DNA of 64,000 bases from an uncultured Clostridia bacterium (GTDB lineage Bacteria > Bacillota > Clostridia > Oscillospirales > Ruminococcaceae), in the NCBI GenBank assembly GCA_944382875.1, contig CALWNQ010000001.1:1-64000 (forward strand), in the 5' to 3' direction. Positions 32,873 through 41,367 of the stretch are shown piece after piece. The first letter of the stretch is position 1, and each line of letters opens with the position of its first letter. The notes beneath the pieces were generated by a model. That model ran no database searches. It saw only the letters and a program-made list of their open reading frames with translations, and was not told the origin of the DNA. The translations under genes were made by a program, and so were the position numbers.

Positions 32873-34117
32873 TTACTTTTCGTTGATTTTATCCAGGCGG
32901 TAAAAACCTTCGGGAGCCGGTTCCCGGCTGATCCAGCGGCCGTTGGTAAAGTCCGGAATGGCAACCGGCGCACCACCCATTGCAATCGAAGCTTCGGAAA
33001 GAGGAGTAATGCTCATCCACGCCGCCATATCGTAAACATCAATCGGCGTCTGGACGCCGCGTTTGACCGCGTCAAAGTAAGCGCCCATCACCAGCCAGTC
33101 CATTCCGTCGTGGCCGCCCACAATTCCCTCCTCCAGATACTGTTTCCAGATGGGGTGGTCGTACTGCTCCCGAAACTCCTCCACATTGTTCCACTGGTCT
33201 TTCCAGCGGAAATCGAACTTGTTGTGGACGCCATCAAGAAATACGGTGCGGTTGTCCTCCATAAACATCCCCTTGGTGCCCTGTACATGGAAAGCGCGGG
33301 AATACGGACGGGGCAGTGTGGTGTCAAGCGTGAGGGTGATGGTTTCGCCGTGGGCGCATTTGATGATGGTGGTCACCACATCCCCCTGGGTGAAATGACA
33401 GCTCGAAAGGTCGTATTCCGGGCCCTTTTCCCGCATCAGATATGTATGCAGGCCGGCTGCCTTGGAAGCAACGGAGTTCAGGGTAAGCATCCGGTTGCCG
33501 CGGTTGATGTTGAGCACTTTGGCGATCGGCCCCAGCTCATGGGTGGGGTAATTTTCGCAATTGCGGTTCTGGTAATTGACCAGCCGGTAGTGACGGTTTT
33601 CCCGTCCAAAAGAAACTTCATCCCGCAAATCGTGCCGGTATCCGCCTTGGCAGTGGACAATTTCCCCGAACAAGCCCTGTTTGACCATGTTGAGGACCAT
33701 CAGCTCGTCGCGGCCGTAGCAGCAGTTTTCCAACATCATGCAGGGCACGCCGGTCTCCTCATAGGTGCGCACCAGTTCCCAGCACTCGTCCAGCGAATAA
33801 GCGCCGCCCACTTCGGTTGCGGCGTAGATGCCGGCTTTCATCGCCGCAATCGCGATGTGGACATGATCGGCCCAGGAGCTGGAAATTACAACCGCATCCA
33901 AACCTGGAACCGCCAGTACTTCCCGATAATCTGCAGTACACAGTGGTTCGGTGCCACGTTCCTTTTTCACCATTGCAGCCGCATTCTGCCGCCGGTCCTC
34001 ATAAAGGTCGCAGACCGCCGCAACCTCAATTTCCGCGCGCGGAAGGATCACCGCAGAAAGCAGGCCGCTTCCCCGTCCGCCAAGTCCGATGACGCCAATT
34101 TTCAATTTGTCCTTCAT
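32873..34117 (-). CDS. Gfo/Idh/MocA protein of the GH109 alpha-N-acetylgalactosaminidase type
   Basis: A 414-residue NAD-dependent protein. The Rossmann loop is KIGVIGLGGRGSGLL. It then shows features of glycoside hydrolase family 109, in which NAD+ assists glycoside cleavage: ATEVGGAYSLDECWELV, MLENCCYGRDELMVLNMVKQ, and especially NCENYPTHELGPIAKVLNIN with RGNRM. Family GH109 includes enzymes that remove terminal alpha-GalNAc, for example from blood-group-A or mucin-type glycans. No signal peptide, so a cytoplasmic location is expected. Its specificity is inferred; many relatives are annotated only as oxidoreductases. It is monocistronic. Confidence 0.82.
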   Translation of the reverse strand: MKDKLKIGVIGLGGRGSGLLSAVILPRAEIEVAAVCDLYEDRRQNAAAMVKKERGTEPLCTADYREVLAVPGLDAVVISSSWADHVHIAIAAMKAGIYAATEVGGAYSLDECWELVRTYEETGVPCMMLENCCYGRDELMVLNMVKQGLFGEIVHCQGGYRHDLRDEVSFGRENRHYRLVNYQNRNCENYPTHELGPIAKVLNINRGNRMLTLNSVASKAAGLHTYLMREKGPEYDLSSCHFTQGDVVTTIIKCAHGETITLTLDTTLPRPYSRAFHVQGTKGMFMEDNRTVFLDGVHNKFDFRWKDQWNNVEEFREQYDHPIWKQYLEEGIVGGHDGMDWLVMGAYFDAVKRGVQTPIDVYDMAAWMSITPLSEASIAMGGAPVAIPDFTNGRWISREPAPEGFYRLDKINEK

Positions 34118-34143
34118 ATGATCGCATCCTTTCGGAATCTTGC

Positions 34144-34205
34144 AAACCGGCTTGATACCGGTTTATTTTCGCCTTTATTATATCAACTTTTCCTAAAAGC
34201 GTAAA
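34144..34205 (-). promoter_or_regulatory. Promoter of the GH109-type gene and a leader palindrome
   Basis: Minus strand TTTACG (34200-34205), 17 bp, TATAAT (34177-34182) with an extended TGn. A 7-bp inverted repeat (AAACCGG...CCGGTTT, 34144-34164) lies in the leader and could be an operator or a leader hairpin. Confidence 0.65.
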
Positions 34206-34263
34206 CCTGTTTATCAACAGATACAAAAATCCTGACAGTTTCCCTTAAAAAAACTGAATTACC

Positions 34264-34292
34264 TTGACACCATCCGAAAAAAGCGGTATGAT
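34264..34292 (+). promoter_or_regulatory. Promoter of peptide deformylase
   Basis: TTGACA (34264-34269), 17 bp, TATGAT (34287-34292). AAAGGAGG precedes the start codon. Confidence 0.75.
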
Positions 34293-34322
34293 GGGAACAG
34301 TATCAAATAAAGGAGGATCCCT

Positions 34323-34784
34323 ATGGCTTTGCGCACCATCCGGACTTGGCCGGATGAAATTCTTACAAAAAAATGCCGGGAGGTCCCGGAAGTGACCGAC
34401 ACCATCCGCACGATTCTGGACGACATGGCGGACACACTGCACCAAACCCCCAACGGCGCCGCGATCGCCGCGCCGCAGGTTGGCATACTCCGCCGGCTGG
34501 TTGTCATTGATGCCGGCGAATTGAGCGGCGGCTTAATCAAATTGGTCAATCCTGTTATTGTGAAGCAGCAGGGTGAACAGCTCTGCACCGAGGGCTGCCT
34601 GAGTTTTCCCAATGAGGGATTCCAGACCAAACGCCCGGAACAGGTTGTGGTAGAGGGGCTGGACGAATGGGGAAAACCGGTCCGGCTGACCGGAAGCGGC
34701 TTTATGGCAAAATGCTTTTGTCATGAGTTAGACCACTTGGACGGTATTACCGCACGCGACCGTCAAGCGGAACTCTCCAAATAG
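34323..34784 (+). CDS. def: Peptide deformylase
   Basis: A 153-residue enzyme that removes the formyl group from the N-terminal methionine of new proteins. All three signature motifs are present: AIAAPQVG (motif 1, G-x-G-x-A-A-P-Q variant) near residues 47-54, EGCLSFP (motif 2, metal-binding Cys) near 93-99, and CHELDHLDGI (HExxH motif 3) near 137-146. Length fits type I enzymes. It has its own promoter and terminator. Confidence 0.96.
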   Translation: MALRTIRTWPDEILTKKCREVPEVTDTIRTILDDMADTLHQTPNGAAIAAPQVGILRRLVVIDAGELSGGLIKLVNPVIVKQQGEQLCTEGCLSFPNEGFQTKRPEQVVVEGLDEWGKPVRLTGSGFMAKCFCHELDHLDGITARDRQAELSK

Positions 34785-34788
34785 AAAC

Positions 34789-34821
34789 AAAAATCCGTCG
34801 GGAGACTTCCCGGCGGATTTT
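34789..34821. terminator. Bidirectional terminator after def
   Basis: AAAATCCGTCGGG paired with CCCGGCGGATTTT. It also ends the leftward surface-polymer cluster, whose last gene stops at 34823. Confidence 0.82.
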
Positions 34822-34822
34822 C

Positions 34823-36313
34823 TTATTTTTGGATTGAAATGTGCAGCATCCGGAGTGCTTTTCGGGTGAGCAGCCACATCGTCTGGTCCTTGCAAAGGAG
34901 CAAAACGCCAAAGTAAAGCCCCATACACACCGGGATGATGATCGCCGCACTGGCAACCGAACCCCACAGCATCGAACCGAGCAGCTCCTCCAACCGGAAC
35001 AGCCGGACCACCAGCGTAATCGGAATAAATGCTACGGAAAGCAGCATATACCGGACGTTGGCCACCGTAAAAAACCGGAAAGGAATTTCCAGCTTTTTCT
35101 GGATAAACCGAAACAGAATGACCATCAGTACAATCTCGGCCGCCAGAGTAGTAAGGATCGCCGTCACCGGTGTAAAAACGCCGAACGCGATTAGCAGCCC
35201 GTTCAGCACTGCATTGAGAATTCCGCAGATCAGCAGCATCCGGACAAGATATCGTTCCTGATTGTAAACAAAGAAGACCTGGTTGGCACACACGGCATAA
35301 ACTGAACTTTCAATCGTCCGCACCGCAAATATAATCAATACCGGAATCGCTGCATCGTAGGCGGTGGAATTGGTGTAGATATGCATAACCTCCTGCGCGA
35401 GACAGGCAAAGCCCATGCAGGCCGGGAAAACCACCAGCATAAAGCTGTGGTAGCTGCGGTCGAGCAGCTCCCGGTAACTTTGCTCCTGATCGTTACCGTG
35501 ATAGTAAGCGAGCCGCGGCACCGCCACCATCACGACAGAAGAAAGCAGGTTGGAAATCATATTGGTAATGTCCTGCGGGATCTTGTAAATTGCCACCGAA
35601 AGGCTGCCGGCCGTCTGGTCGAGCAGCATTTTATCGAGCTGAGTATACAACATGTTGACGTTGGAAATAATCAGCATACTAATCAGCGGAACCATGTGCG
35701 GCATAATCTCAATACTGCGGAAAGAAAGAGGGATCCGCTTTTTGATGTAGAAAAAGCTGATTAAGTTGTTGAGCAGGTCGGTCAGAACAACAACCACACA
35801 GTAATTCACCACATCGTCTGGTTCCCGGATAAATGCAAAGATCAGTACCGTATAAATGAGCCGAACGATGATAGTCTTAATGGTGATAAAGCGATAGTTT
35901 TCCATTGCCTCGTTGAGCCATTCGACGAGGAAGATATTGGCAAACACCTTGAATCCCAGTACCAGGAAAATGGTGCGGGACATCGACTCCAGTGAAAAGA
36001 AAACAATCGCAGAATAGGCAATCAGGACTATACTGTTGGTAACAAGATTGAGGGAAAACAGGCTGGAAAACAGCTTGGAAGCCCGTTCCTTACTGTCCCG
36101 CACCCGTGCTCCTTCCCGGATACCATAGGCCGTCACCCCAAACACGCCAAAAATCAGCGCAAAATCCAGCCAAGTGCTGGCGCTCTGAAATTCGGCATAA
36201 AGCTGCTGATCCAGTGTCCGCACCACGTAGGAACTGACGATCACCGGAACGATCAGCCGGAAAAACTTCAGGGTGAAGTTATAAAATGAGTTCATTGCGA
36301 TGGATTTAGCCAT
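34823..36313 (-). CDS. Polysaccharide/teichoic-acid-type flippase (MOP superfamily, Wzx-like)
   Basis: A 496-residue protein with about 14 membrane segments and the Polysacc_synt-type N-terminus (NSFYNFTLKFFRLIVPVIVS). It would move lipid-linked glycan or polymer units across the membrane. It is the last gene of a seven-gene leftward cluster and overlaps the stop of the LicD gene by 8 bp. The substrate is presumably the unit made by the neighbouring LicD, GT2, GT4, TagD and CDP-glycerol transferase proteins. Confidence 0.88.
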   Translation of the reverse strand: MAKSIAMNSFYNFTLKFFRLIVPVIVSSYVVRTLDQQLYAEFQSASTWLDFALIFGVFGVTAYGIREGARVRDSKERASKLFSSLFSLNLVTNSIVLIAYSAIVFFSLESMSRTIFLVLGFKVFANIFLVEWLNEAMENYRFITIKTIIVRLIYTVLIFAFIREPDDVVNYCVVVVLTDLLNNLISFFYIKKRIPLSFRSIEIMPHMVPLISMLIISNVNMLYTQLDKMLLDQTAGSLSVAIYKIPQDITNMISNLLSSVVMVAVPRLAYYHGNDQEQSYRELLDRSYHSFMLVVFPACMGFACLAQEVMHIYTNSTAYDAAIPVLIIFAVRTIESSVYAVCANQVFFVYNQERYLVRMLLICGILNAVLNGLLIAFGVFTPVTAILTTLAAEIVLMVILFRFIQKKLEIPFRFFTVANVRYMLLSVAFIPITLVVRLFRLEELLGSMLWGSVASAAIIIPVCMGLYFGVLLLCKDQTMWLLTRKALRMLHISIQK

Positions 36314-37145
36314 GATCCGCCTCTTTTCCGATATTCATACCCGGATGGTACTCCCGCTCGGTGGAAACATAAACGAGCGGATGGTTGGAAACCTGCTTTT
36401 CCGGGGGCGGCGGCGTCATGTAATCACCGTAGCAGACACGAAGCGTCGCATCGGTATCCGCCGGACAACATAGCATCATCCCGTCATACGGCAGACGTTT
36501 TGGGGTACCCAGCCACTCCCGACGGAAGTTGTACTGCTTTTTAAAGGTAAAGGAAGCAATATCGCTGCACATGTTGGGATCTTTTCGCAACTTTGGAAAA
36601 ACTTTCCCATACCACCACCGGAAAATCCCGCCGCCACGGAAAACACGATTTGTGATGCCGTATAAAATCCGATGAGCTGCCCCATCTGGCTTGTATTGCC
36701 GGGAAGCGTTAAAATCAAACATGGTAATCAGCTCCCCGATCCGGCGGAGCAGCGGATTTTTGACATAGTCATCCAAAACGAATATATCAACAAACATGCC
36801 GTGATGACAGTCCCAGTGCTGCATCCGCGGTTCCACAAAAGCGGTGTTATTTTTACGGATCTTGGTAATTTTCATCCGGTAGCCGGGATCTGTTTGCGTG
36901 TCTTGGAAAAAATACCCCTCCACTGGGTTTTGGATCCACCAGCTCCGCAGTTTTTCATAATCGGCACGGAACATCACAACATCAGCATCGTCATCCCAAG
37001 GGATAAAGCCGCTATGACGCACCGCACCCAACTCGCTGCCGTAAAACAGATAGTAAGGAATGTCCTGCTCCCGGCACACCCGGTCCAGCACCGAAAGAAT
37101 TTCGTCTACATTCTGCTGGACGTCGTGCAAAAGCTGCTGTTCCAT
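36306..37145 (-). CDS. LicD-family phosphocholine transferase
   Basis: A 279-residue LicD protein. The signature is clear: residues 15-40 contain DEILSVLDRVCREQDIPYYL, then YGSELGAVRHSGFIPWDDDA with the metal-binding DDDxD, and VMFRADYEKL. LicD transfers phosphocholine from CDP-choline to sugars of teichoic acid or capsule; some members use other aminoalkyl phosphates. Together with the LicC-like gene at 16.6 kb and the choline-binding-repeat protein at 8.2 kb, it suggests a choline-decorated surface polymer. It lies between the polymerase/ligase and flippase genes. Confidence 0.9.
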   Translation of the reverse strand: MEQQLLHDVQQNVDEILSVLDRVCREQDIPYYLFYGSELGAVRHSGFIPWDDDADVVMFRADYEKLRSWWIQNPVEGYFFQDTQTDPGYRMKITKIRKNNTAFVEPRMQHWDCHHGMFVDIFVLDDYVKNPLLRRIGELITMFDFNASRQYKPDGAAHRILYGITNRVFRGGGIFRWWYGKVFPKLRKDPNMCSDIASFTFKKQYNFRREWLGTPKRLPYDGMMLCCPADTDATLRVCYGDYMTPPPPEKQVSNHPLVYVSTEREYHPGMNIGKEADHG

Positions 37146-37157
37146 CCTTCCATCTCC

Positions 37158-38675
37158 TTATTTGTGATTCTTTTTGGAAAAAATACGGTCGCTGATCCGG
37201 GCAAGCAAATCAGGCTTATCTTCGGGATAAGTGGAATCAATCACCCGCATCGACTGCGCCATATACATCCAGAATACAACACTCAGATAATACACACCGT
37301 AAATAATACCAGTGTCGGTCATGGTACGCAATATGATCACTGCCGCAACCAGAATATAGATTCCGTGAATGGGATCATACTTCTTTTCCTTTAAAGAACG
37401 AATAAAGAAGCGCAGTGTACGGATGATGACAAAAATGCCGAATACCAGGAAGATTGCCAGACCAACCAAACCGGAAGCTGCCGCAATCTGGAAGAACAGA
37501 TTGTGCAGACCACTCTGAACACCAGGCAGATATGGTTCTTCCCCCTCCTCAGTAAAATAAATCCGGGCATACTCGGTCGTATAGTCGGGCACATTGTCGT
37601 TGCCCACACCGAACAATGGATGATGCTCAATCAGTTTTAAACCAGCGCGCCAGAGATAGTAACGCCCGCCGTATTTGGAACCGTAATCCTGCCGCTGGAG
37701 CTCCACTTCGCCTTCTTCATTGAGTTCCAGTTCCTCCTCTTCATCCACTTCGGTAATACCGGATACACCCTTTTCAATCTGCTGGCTGAAGAAGTTGGTG
37801 GGGATGACAAATTTCGGGAGGATATCCATTGCATACTCGTGCGCACCTGCCAGTGCAAGGGGCAGCAGAACGGCAAAAATCGCAGCCTTTTTCATGGTGG
37901 CTTTGCGGGAAGCTTTCTCCATCATACCGGGCAGCAAAATCAGCACCGGGAGCATAAACAGATAGAAGCTCATCACTAAAATACTGCCGCGGGAGTTACA
38001 AAGGAACAAAATGAGTAGCTGCATCACGATATTGGCCACATAAAAGAAGTTCCAGCCTTTTTTTCCTTCTTTCCGCCGAATCATTACACTTACAACGGTA
38101 AGCATGATACTGATAACGGCGATAAAGCTTGCAGCGTTAGGATTGTTGAAAAAGCCCCAGATACGGCCATTGTAGATACCGTAGTAATACTTGTCCTCAC
38201 CCAACATATAGGTGAACCGCAGATTTAAAATAAAAGTAACAAAGCTGAATAGCTGGCCGGCAAACGAAGTAATCATAAAAGCCAGATTGAACTGAGCAAG
38301 TTCCCGCCGGCATTTTTCGGGGGATTCTTTGGTATCATACGCATAAATCACCAACATATTGACACACATATAGCCCAGCATCACCACATTGCGGACCAAA
38401 TTTACCCGCCAGTTAACCAGCGTTGTAATGCCATAAGCAATCAAAAACAAATACAGAATGCCGCGGAACCGGTTAGTGAGCAGTAGTCTCCTTGTAAAAA
38501 GATCGTGGATCAAAATTACGACAGACCAGACCAGTGTTACTTTGACAAACGGGCCGACGATCGGACTTAAAAATGTGCAGCTGCGCAACAATACCATTAC
38601 AACCAGCACAATCCGCAGCAGATTGTGGCTGAATACCGCGTCCAGGACACGGGAAACGATTGATTTCTGTTCCAT
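37158..38675 (-). CDS. O-antigen ligase/polymerase-like membrane protein
   Basis: A 505-residue membrane protein with about 11 hydrophobic segments and the large extracytoplasmic loop typical of the O-antigen ligase (RfaL/WaaL, Wzy_C) family. The loop runs from about residue 290 to 380 and ends in HPLFGVGNDNVPDYTTEYAR (the H-x(n)-G-x-G-x-N motif) and GLHNLFFQIAAASGLVGLAIF. It would polymerise or attach lipid-linked glycan units outside the membrane. It is in the middle of the surface-polymer cluster, 12 bp upstream of licD and 3 bp downstream of the GT4 gene. Confidence 0.85.
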   Translation of the reverse strand: MEQKSIVSRVLDAVFSHNLLRIVLVVMVLLRSCTFLSPIVGPFVKVTLVWSVVILIHDLFTRRLLLTNRFRGILYLFLIAYGITTLVNWRVNLVRNVVMLGYMCVNMLVIYAYDTKESPEKCRRELAQFNLAFMITSFAGQLFSFVTFILNLRFTYMLGEDKYYYGIYNGRIWGFFNNPNAASFIAVISIMLTVVSVMIRRKEGKKGWNFFYVANIVMQLLILFLCNSRGSILVMSFYLFMLPVLILLPGMMEKASRKATMKKAAIFAVLLPLALAGAHEYAMDILPKFVIPTNFFSQQIEKGVSGITEVDEEEELELNEEGEVELQRQDYGSKYGGRYYLWRAGLKLIEHHPLFGVGNDNVPDYTTEYARIYFTEEGEEPYLPGVQSGLHNLFFQIAAASGLVGLAIFLVFGIFVIIRTLRFFIRSLKEKKYDPIHGIYILVAAVIILRTMTDTGIIYGVYYLSVVFWMYMAQSMRVIDSTYPEDKPDLLARISDRIFSKKNHK

Positions 38676-38678
38676 TGT

Positions 38679-39761
38679 CTACCTCCCAAGATAAATATTT
38701 TCCATTTTGCGAATACCGTCTTCCATCCGAAAGCCTGCGTCAATAACCGCCTGCGTCTGGCCCTGACGGGGGATTTCCCGCGCGCCAAGGACCAGTTTTG
38801 CCGCTTCTTCGGGCGGCTTTTTGAGTGAAAAGAAAGAAACATGCGGAAAAACGGCGATTTCGTCGGTAATGGTATCGGCAGCGTAAATGGGCAGCCCCGC
38901 GTTGACACCTTCGACAATGGTGAGTGGGAAGCCCTCGAAAAGCGACGGCATCACCATGCAGTCCATTGCGTTCATATAATCTTGCGGGTTGGGAACGTTA
39001 CCGGTAAAGATCACCTTATCTCGGATGCCCATCTCGGAGGCCAGCGCTTCTATATTAGCGCGTTCCTGCCCGTCGCCTACCAGCAACAACCGGCTCTTGG
39101 GGCACTTCCGGAGCACTTCTTTGAAAATTTTGAGCAGGAACGGATGGTTTTTCACCGGCATGAAGCGGGCGACATTGCCCACCACAAACTGGTCTTCCAC
39201 CTGGAGCTCCCGGCGCATCTTCTCCCGGACTTCGGGGCGATAAGCAAAGCGCTCCAGATCGACAGCGTTGTTCATCACGATAAACGGCGCCTTGCCGAAC
39301 ATATAGTAACCGGACGGTTTGGCACAGGTCAACCGTACAATATCCAGTTTTCCCAAAATCGGCACATTTATCGCGTGGAGCGTCCGGGCGACGATGCCGC
39401 CTTCCGCCTGGCAGTTGTGGGAGTGGGCGATCACCACCGGCACACCGGCTTTTTTGGCCAGTTTGATCGATTCGATGTTGCTGGCAGTGGAAAGATGGAT
39501 GTGGCAGACGTCGTATCCTTCGGCAAACACCTTTTTCAGGTCGCGGCGATGGGCCGCAAGGCTCACCCGCCGGGGAGTAATCACCCGGATGTGGCCGCCT
39601 CTGGCAAGGATTTCCTTTTCAAAATAGGAATCTTTACTTTCAATCAGAAAAGTAAAATCGAACTTTTCCGGGTCCATATGCCGGAAAAGCTCCATAATAT
39701 ACACAATTTTGCCGCTGGTCCCTTTGGGAAGGATCCCTTCCAGCACCTTTACTTTTGACAA
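38679..39761 (-). CDS. Glycosyltransferase family 4
   Basis: A 360-residue GT-B enzyme. N-terminal LEGILPKGTSGKIVYIMELF, the EEVI-like acceptor region, and the C-terminal nucleotide-sugar motif MPSLFEGFPLTIVEGVNAGLPI (E-x7-E at the end of the loop) with LLVGDGQERANIEALASEMG are typical of GT4. It starts with TTG at 39761, preceded by AAGGAGG, inside the last codons of tagD, a 13-bp overlap. It would add a sugar to the lipid-linked unit. Donor sugar unknown. Confidence 0.92.
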   Translation of the reverse strand: MSKVKVLEGILPKGTSGKIVYIMELFRHMDPEKFDFTFLIESKDSYFEKEILARGGHIRVITPRRVSLAAHRRDLKKVFAEGYDVCHIHLSTASNIESIKLAKKAGVPVVIAHSHNCQAEGGIVARTLHAINVPILGKLDIVRLTCAKPSGYYMFGKAPFIVMNNAVDLERFAYRPEVREKMRRELQVEDQFVVGNVARFMPVKNHPFLLKIFKEVLRKCPKSRLLLVGDGQERANIEALASEMGIRDKVIFTGNVPNPQDYMNAMDCMVMPSLFEGFPLTIVEGVNAGLPIYAADTITDEIAVFPHVSFFSLKKPPEEAAKLVLGAREIPRQGQTQAVIDAGFRMEDGIRKMENIYLGR

Positions 39762-40159
39762 TGCGGGTCCTCCTTTTCATACAGATCCTTTTTGATCTTG
39801 GTGGTGGAGATTTCGGGCGTGCGGGGCAGATAGAGCACCTCGCAGTAGTCCTTGAGAAAATCAAATTTCCCTTTCCAGTCGTCCCCCATCACAAACACGT
39901 CGACTTTAAACTCCTGCACATCCGAAATTTTCTGCTCCCAGCAGGTTTCCGGAATGACCAGATCGACATAACGGATGGCCTCGAGCAGTTTTTTCCGCTC
40001 CTCATAGGAAAAGTAACATTCCTTACCCTTTCCCCGGTTGAATTCATCCGTTGAGAGTGCCACAATCAGATAATCTCCCTGTTCCTTGGCGCGTTTAAGC
40101 AAATTGATATGTCCGTAATGCAGAAGGTCAAAGGTTCCATATGTGATTACCTTTCGCAT
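39749..40159 (-). CDS. tagD: Glycerol-3-phosphate cytidylyltransferase
   Basis: A 136-residue cytidylyltransferase. MRKVITYGTFDLLHYGHINL carries the HxGH nucleotide motif, and RTPEISTTKIKKDL resembles the RTxGISTT motif. It makes CDP-glycerol from CTP and glycerol 3-phosphate, the donor used by the CDP-glycerol transferase encoded next to it. The length matches TagD/TarD. The two genes are only 22 bp apart in the same direction, which supports a polyglycerol-phosphate or glycerol-phosphate-decorated polymer. Confidence 0.93.
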   Translation of the reverse strand: MRKVITYGTFDLLHYGHINLLKRAKEQGDYLIVALSTDEFNRGKGKECYFSYEERKKLLEAIRYVDLVIPETCWEQKISDVQEFKVDVFVMGDDWKGKFDFLKDYCEVLYLPRTPEISTTKIKKDLYEKEDPHCQK

Positions 40160-40181
40160 CCCACAGTATCCTCCTTACCGA

Positions 40182-41357
40182 TTAGTGAAGCCCGATTTTT
40201 TCGAGCAGTCTTGCGGCGCTTTGCCCATCGCGGTCGGCGTTGACCAGTTGGTTCACCCTTTCCCGCTCGGCTTCAAAGCCGTCGGAGCCCTCCGACACCT
40301 TTTGGGCAAAGTCCAAAAATCCCGCGTAATCCCCAATCTTCATGCCGGGCATCAGCGAGAGGGGATTCTCCACCACAAAGCCCCGATTGCCGCCGTAGGC
40401 GTCCAGATCGTCGCAGGTAAAGCCGATCGGCCGGTCGAGCAGCAGATAGTCAAAATAGATGGACGAGTAGTCGGTCACCAGCGCGTCGGCATAGGCGACC
40501 AGCTCATAGAGCTGCAAATGCTGCGCTTCGATTTCACGGTTGGTGAGCAGCCTGATATTGGAAAAGGAAAAGTCGGCGATATCGCTCTGTTTCTGCATGG
40601 GATGGAGCTTGACCACCATCATCATCCGGTGTTCCCGCAGCCAGCCGTTAAAGTCCTCCATCTGCTCCAGGCTTTGAAAAATGGGCAGACCGGTGCCGGT
40701 CTGACAGCCGCCGTCGTGAATATAGTCGTTATACGAAGTCCGGAAGGTAGGCATCCAGAGCAGCAGCTTATCAAAATCGCCGTCCAGCCCGAGCTTTTGC
40801 AGCAGACCGGGCGACTTGCAAAACAAAAGGTCGTTACGGGCGTGTCCGCAGCAAAGCACCCGGCTTTCCGGCACTCCAAAGCATTTGGCCATAATCGGCA
40901 CAAACATTGGGGAAGCGGCCAGCACAACGGTGAAATAATCGTAATCGTAGTGGGCAACATTCGGCGCCAGCTTGCAGATTTTTTTAAGCGGCGTCCCGTG
41001 CCAGAGGTTGACTACCATCTGAGATTTGGACGGCTTGATGGGATAAGTCCCGTTGCAGTAAAAGACATATCCGGCGCGGAAATAGGCAAAAACGCCGCGC
41101 TTTAAGGAGAGGAACTCCACACGCTCGGCCCGGAGCCATTCATAGGATTCGTTGTTTTTCACCGCGCAGAGTATCCGATAGTTCGCGTTGTAATGCTGCG
41201 CGATCAGGTGTTGATAGAGCGCGCGGCTGTTATCGGTCAAACCGTCGTTCCCCACAAACAGAATCGTATCCTTCCGCTTGGGGATGCACCGGTTGACCAG
41301 GGTGAGCAGCTTTCCAGCAAGCTGCCGCCCCGTTTTGACCAGATCTTTCGCTTTCAT
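40182..41357 (-). CDS. CDP-glycerol glycerophosphotransferase family protein (TagB/TagF type)
   Basis: A 391-residue enzyme of the CDP-glycerol glycerophosphotransferase family. Seen are VVNLWHGTPLKKICKLAPNV (the HGTPLK motif), LLWMPTFRTSYNDY and the C-terminal ADALVTDYSSIYFDYLLLDRP (the TDYSS motif) with the RPI loop. It would transfer glycerol phosphate from CDP-glycerol, made by the adjacent TagD, to a lipid-linked acceptor. The start at 41357 has GGGAGG and follows the GT2 gene by 10 bp. Whether it primes (TagB-like) or polymerises (TagF-like) cannot be told here; its length is closer to a primase. Confidence 0.9.
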   Translation of the reverse strand: MKAKDLVKTGRQLAGKLLTLVNRCIPKRKDTILFVGNDGLTDNSRALYQHLIAQHYNANYRILCAVKNNESYEWLRAERVEFLSLKRGVFAYFRAGYVFYCNGTYPIKPSKSQMVVNLWHGTPLKKICKLAPNVAHYDYDYFTVVLAASPMFVPIMAKCFGVPESRVLCCGHARNDLLFCKSPGLLQKLGLDGDFDKLLLWMPTFRTSYNDYIHDGGCQTGTGLPIFQSLEQMEDFNGWLREHRMMMVVKLHPMQKQSDIADFSFSNIRLLTNREIEAQHLQLYELVAYADALVTDYSSIYFDYLLLDRPIGFTCDDLDAYGGNRGFVVENPLSLMPGMKIGDYAGFLDFAQKVSEGSDGFEAERERVNQLVNADRDGQSAARLLEKIGLH

Positions 41358-41367
41358 AACATCCTCC

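Noticed and set aside
36306-37145. Reading the LicD gene as a plain glycosyltransferase.
   Set aside because: The WDDDAD-type LicD signature and lack of GT motifs identify LicD.
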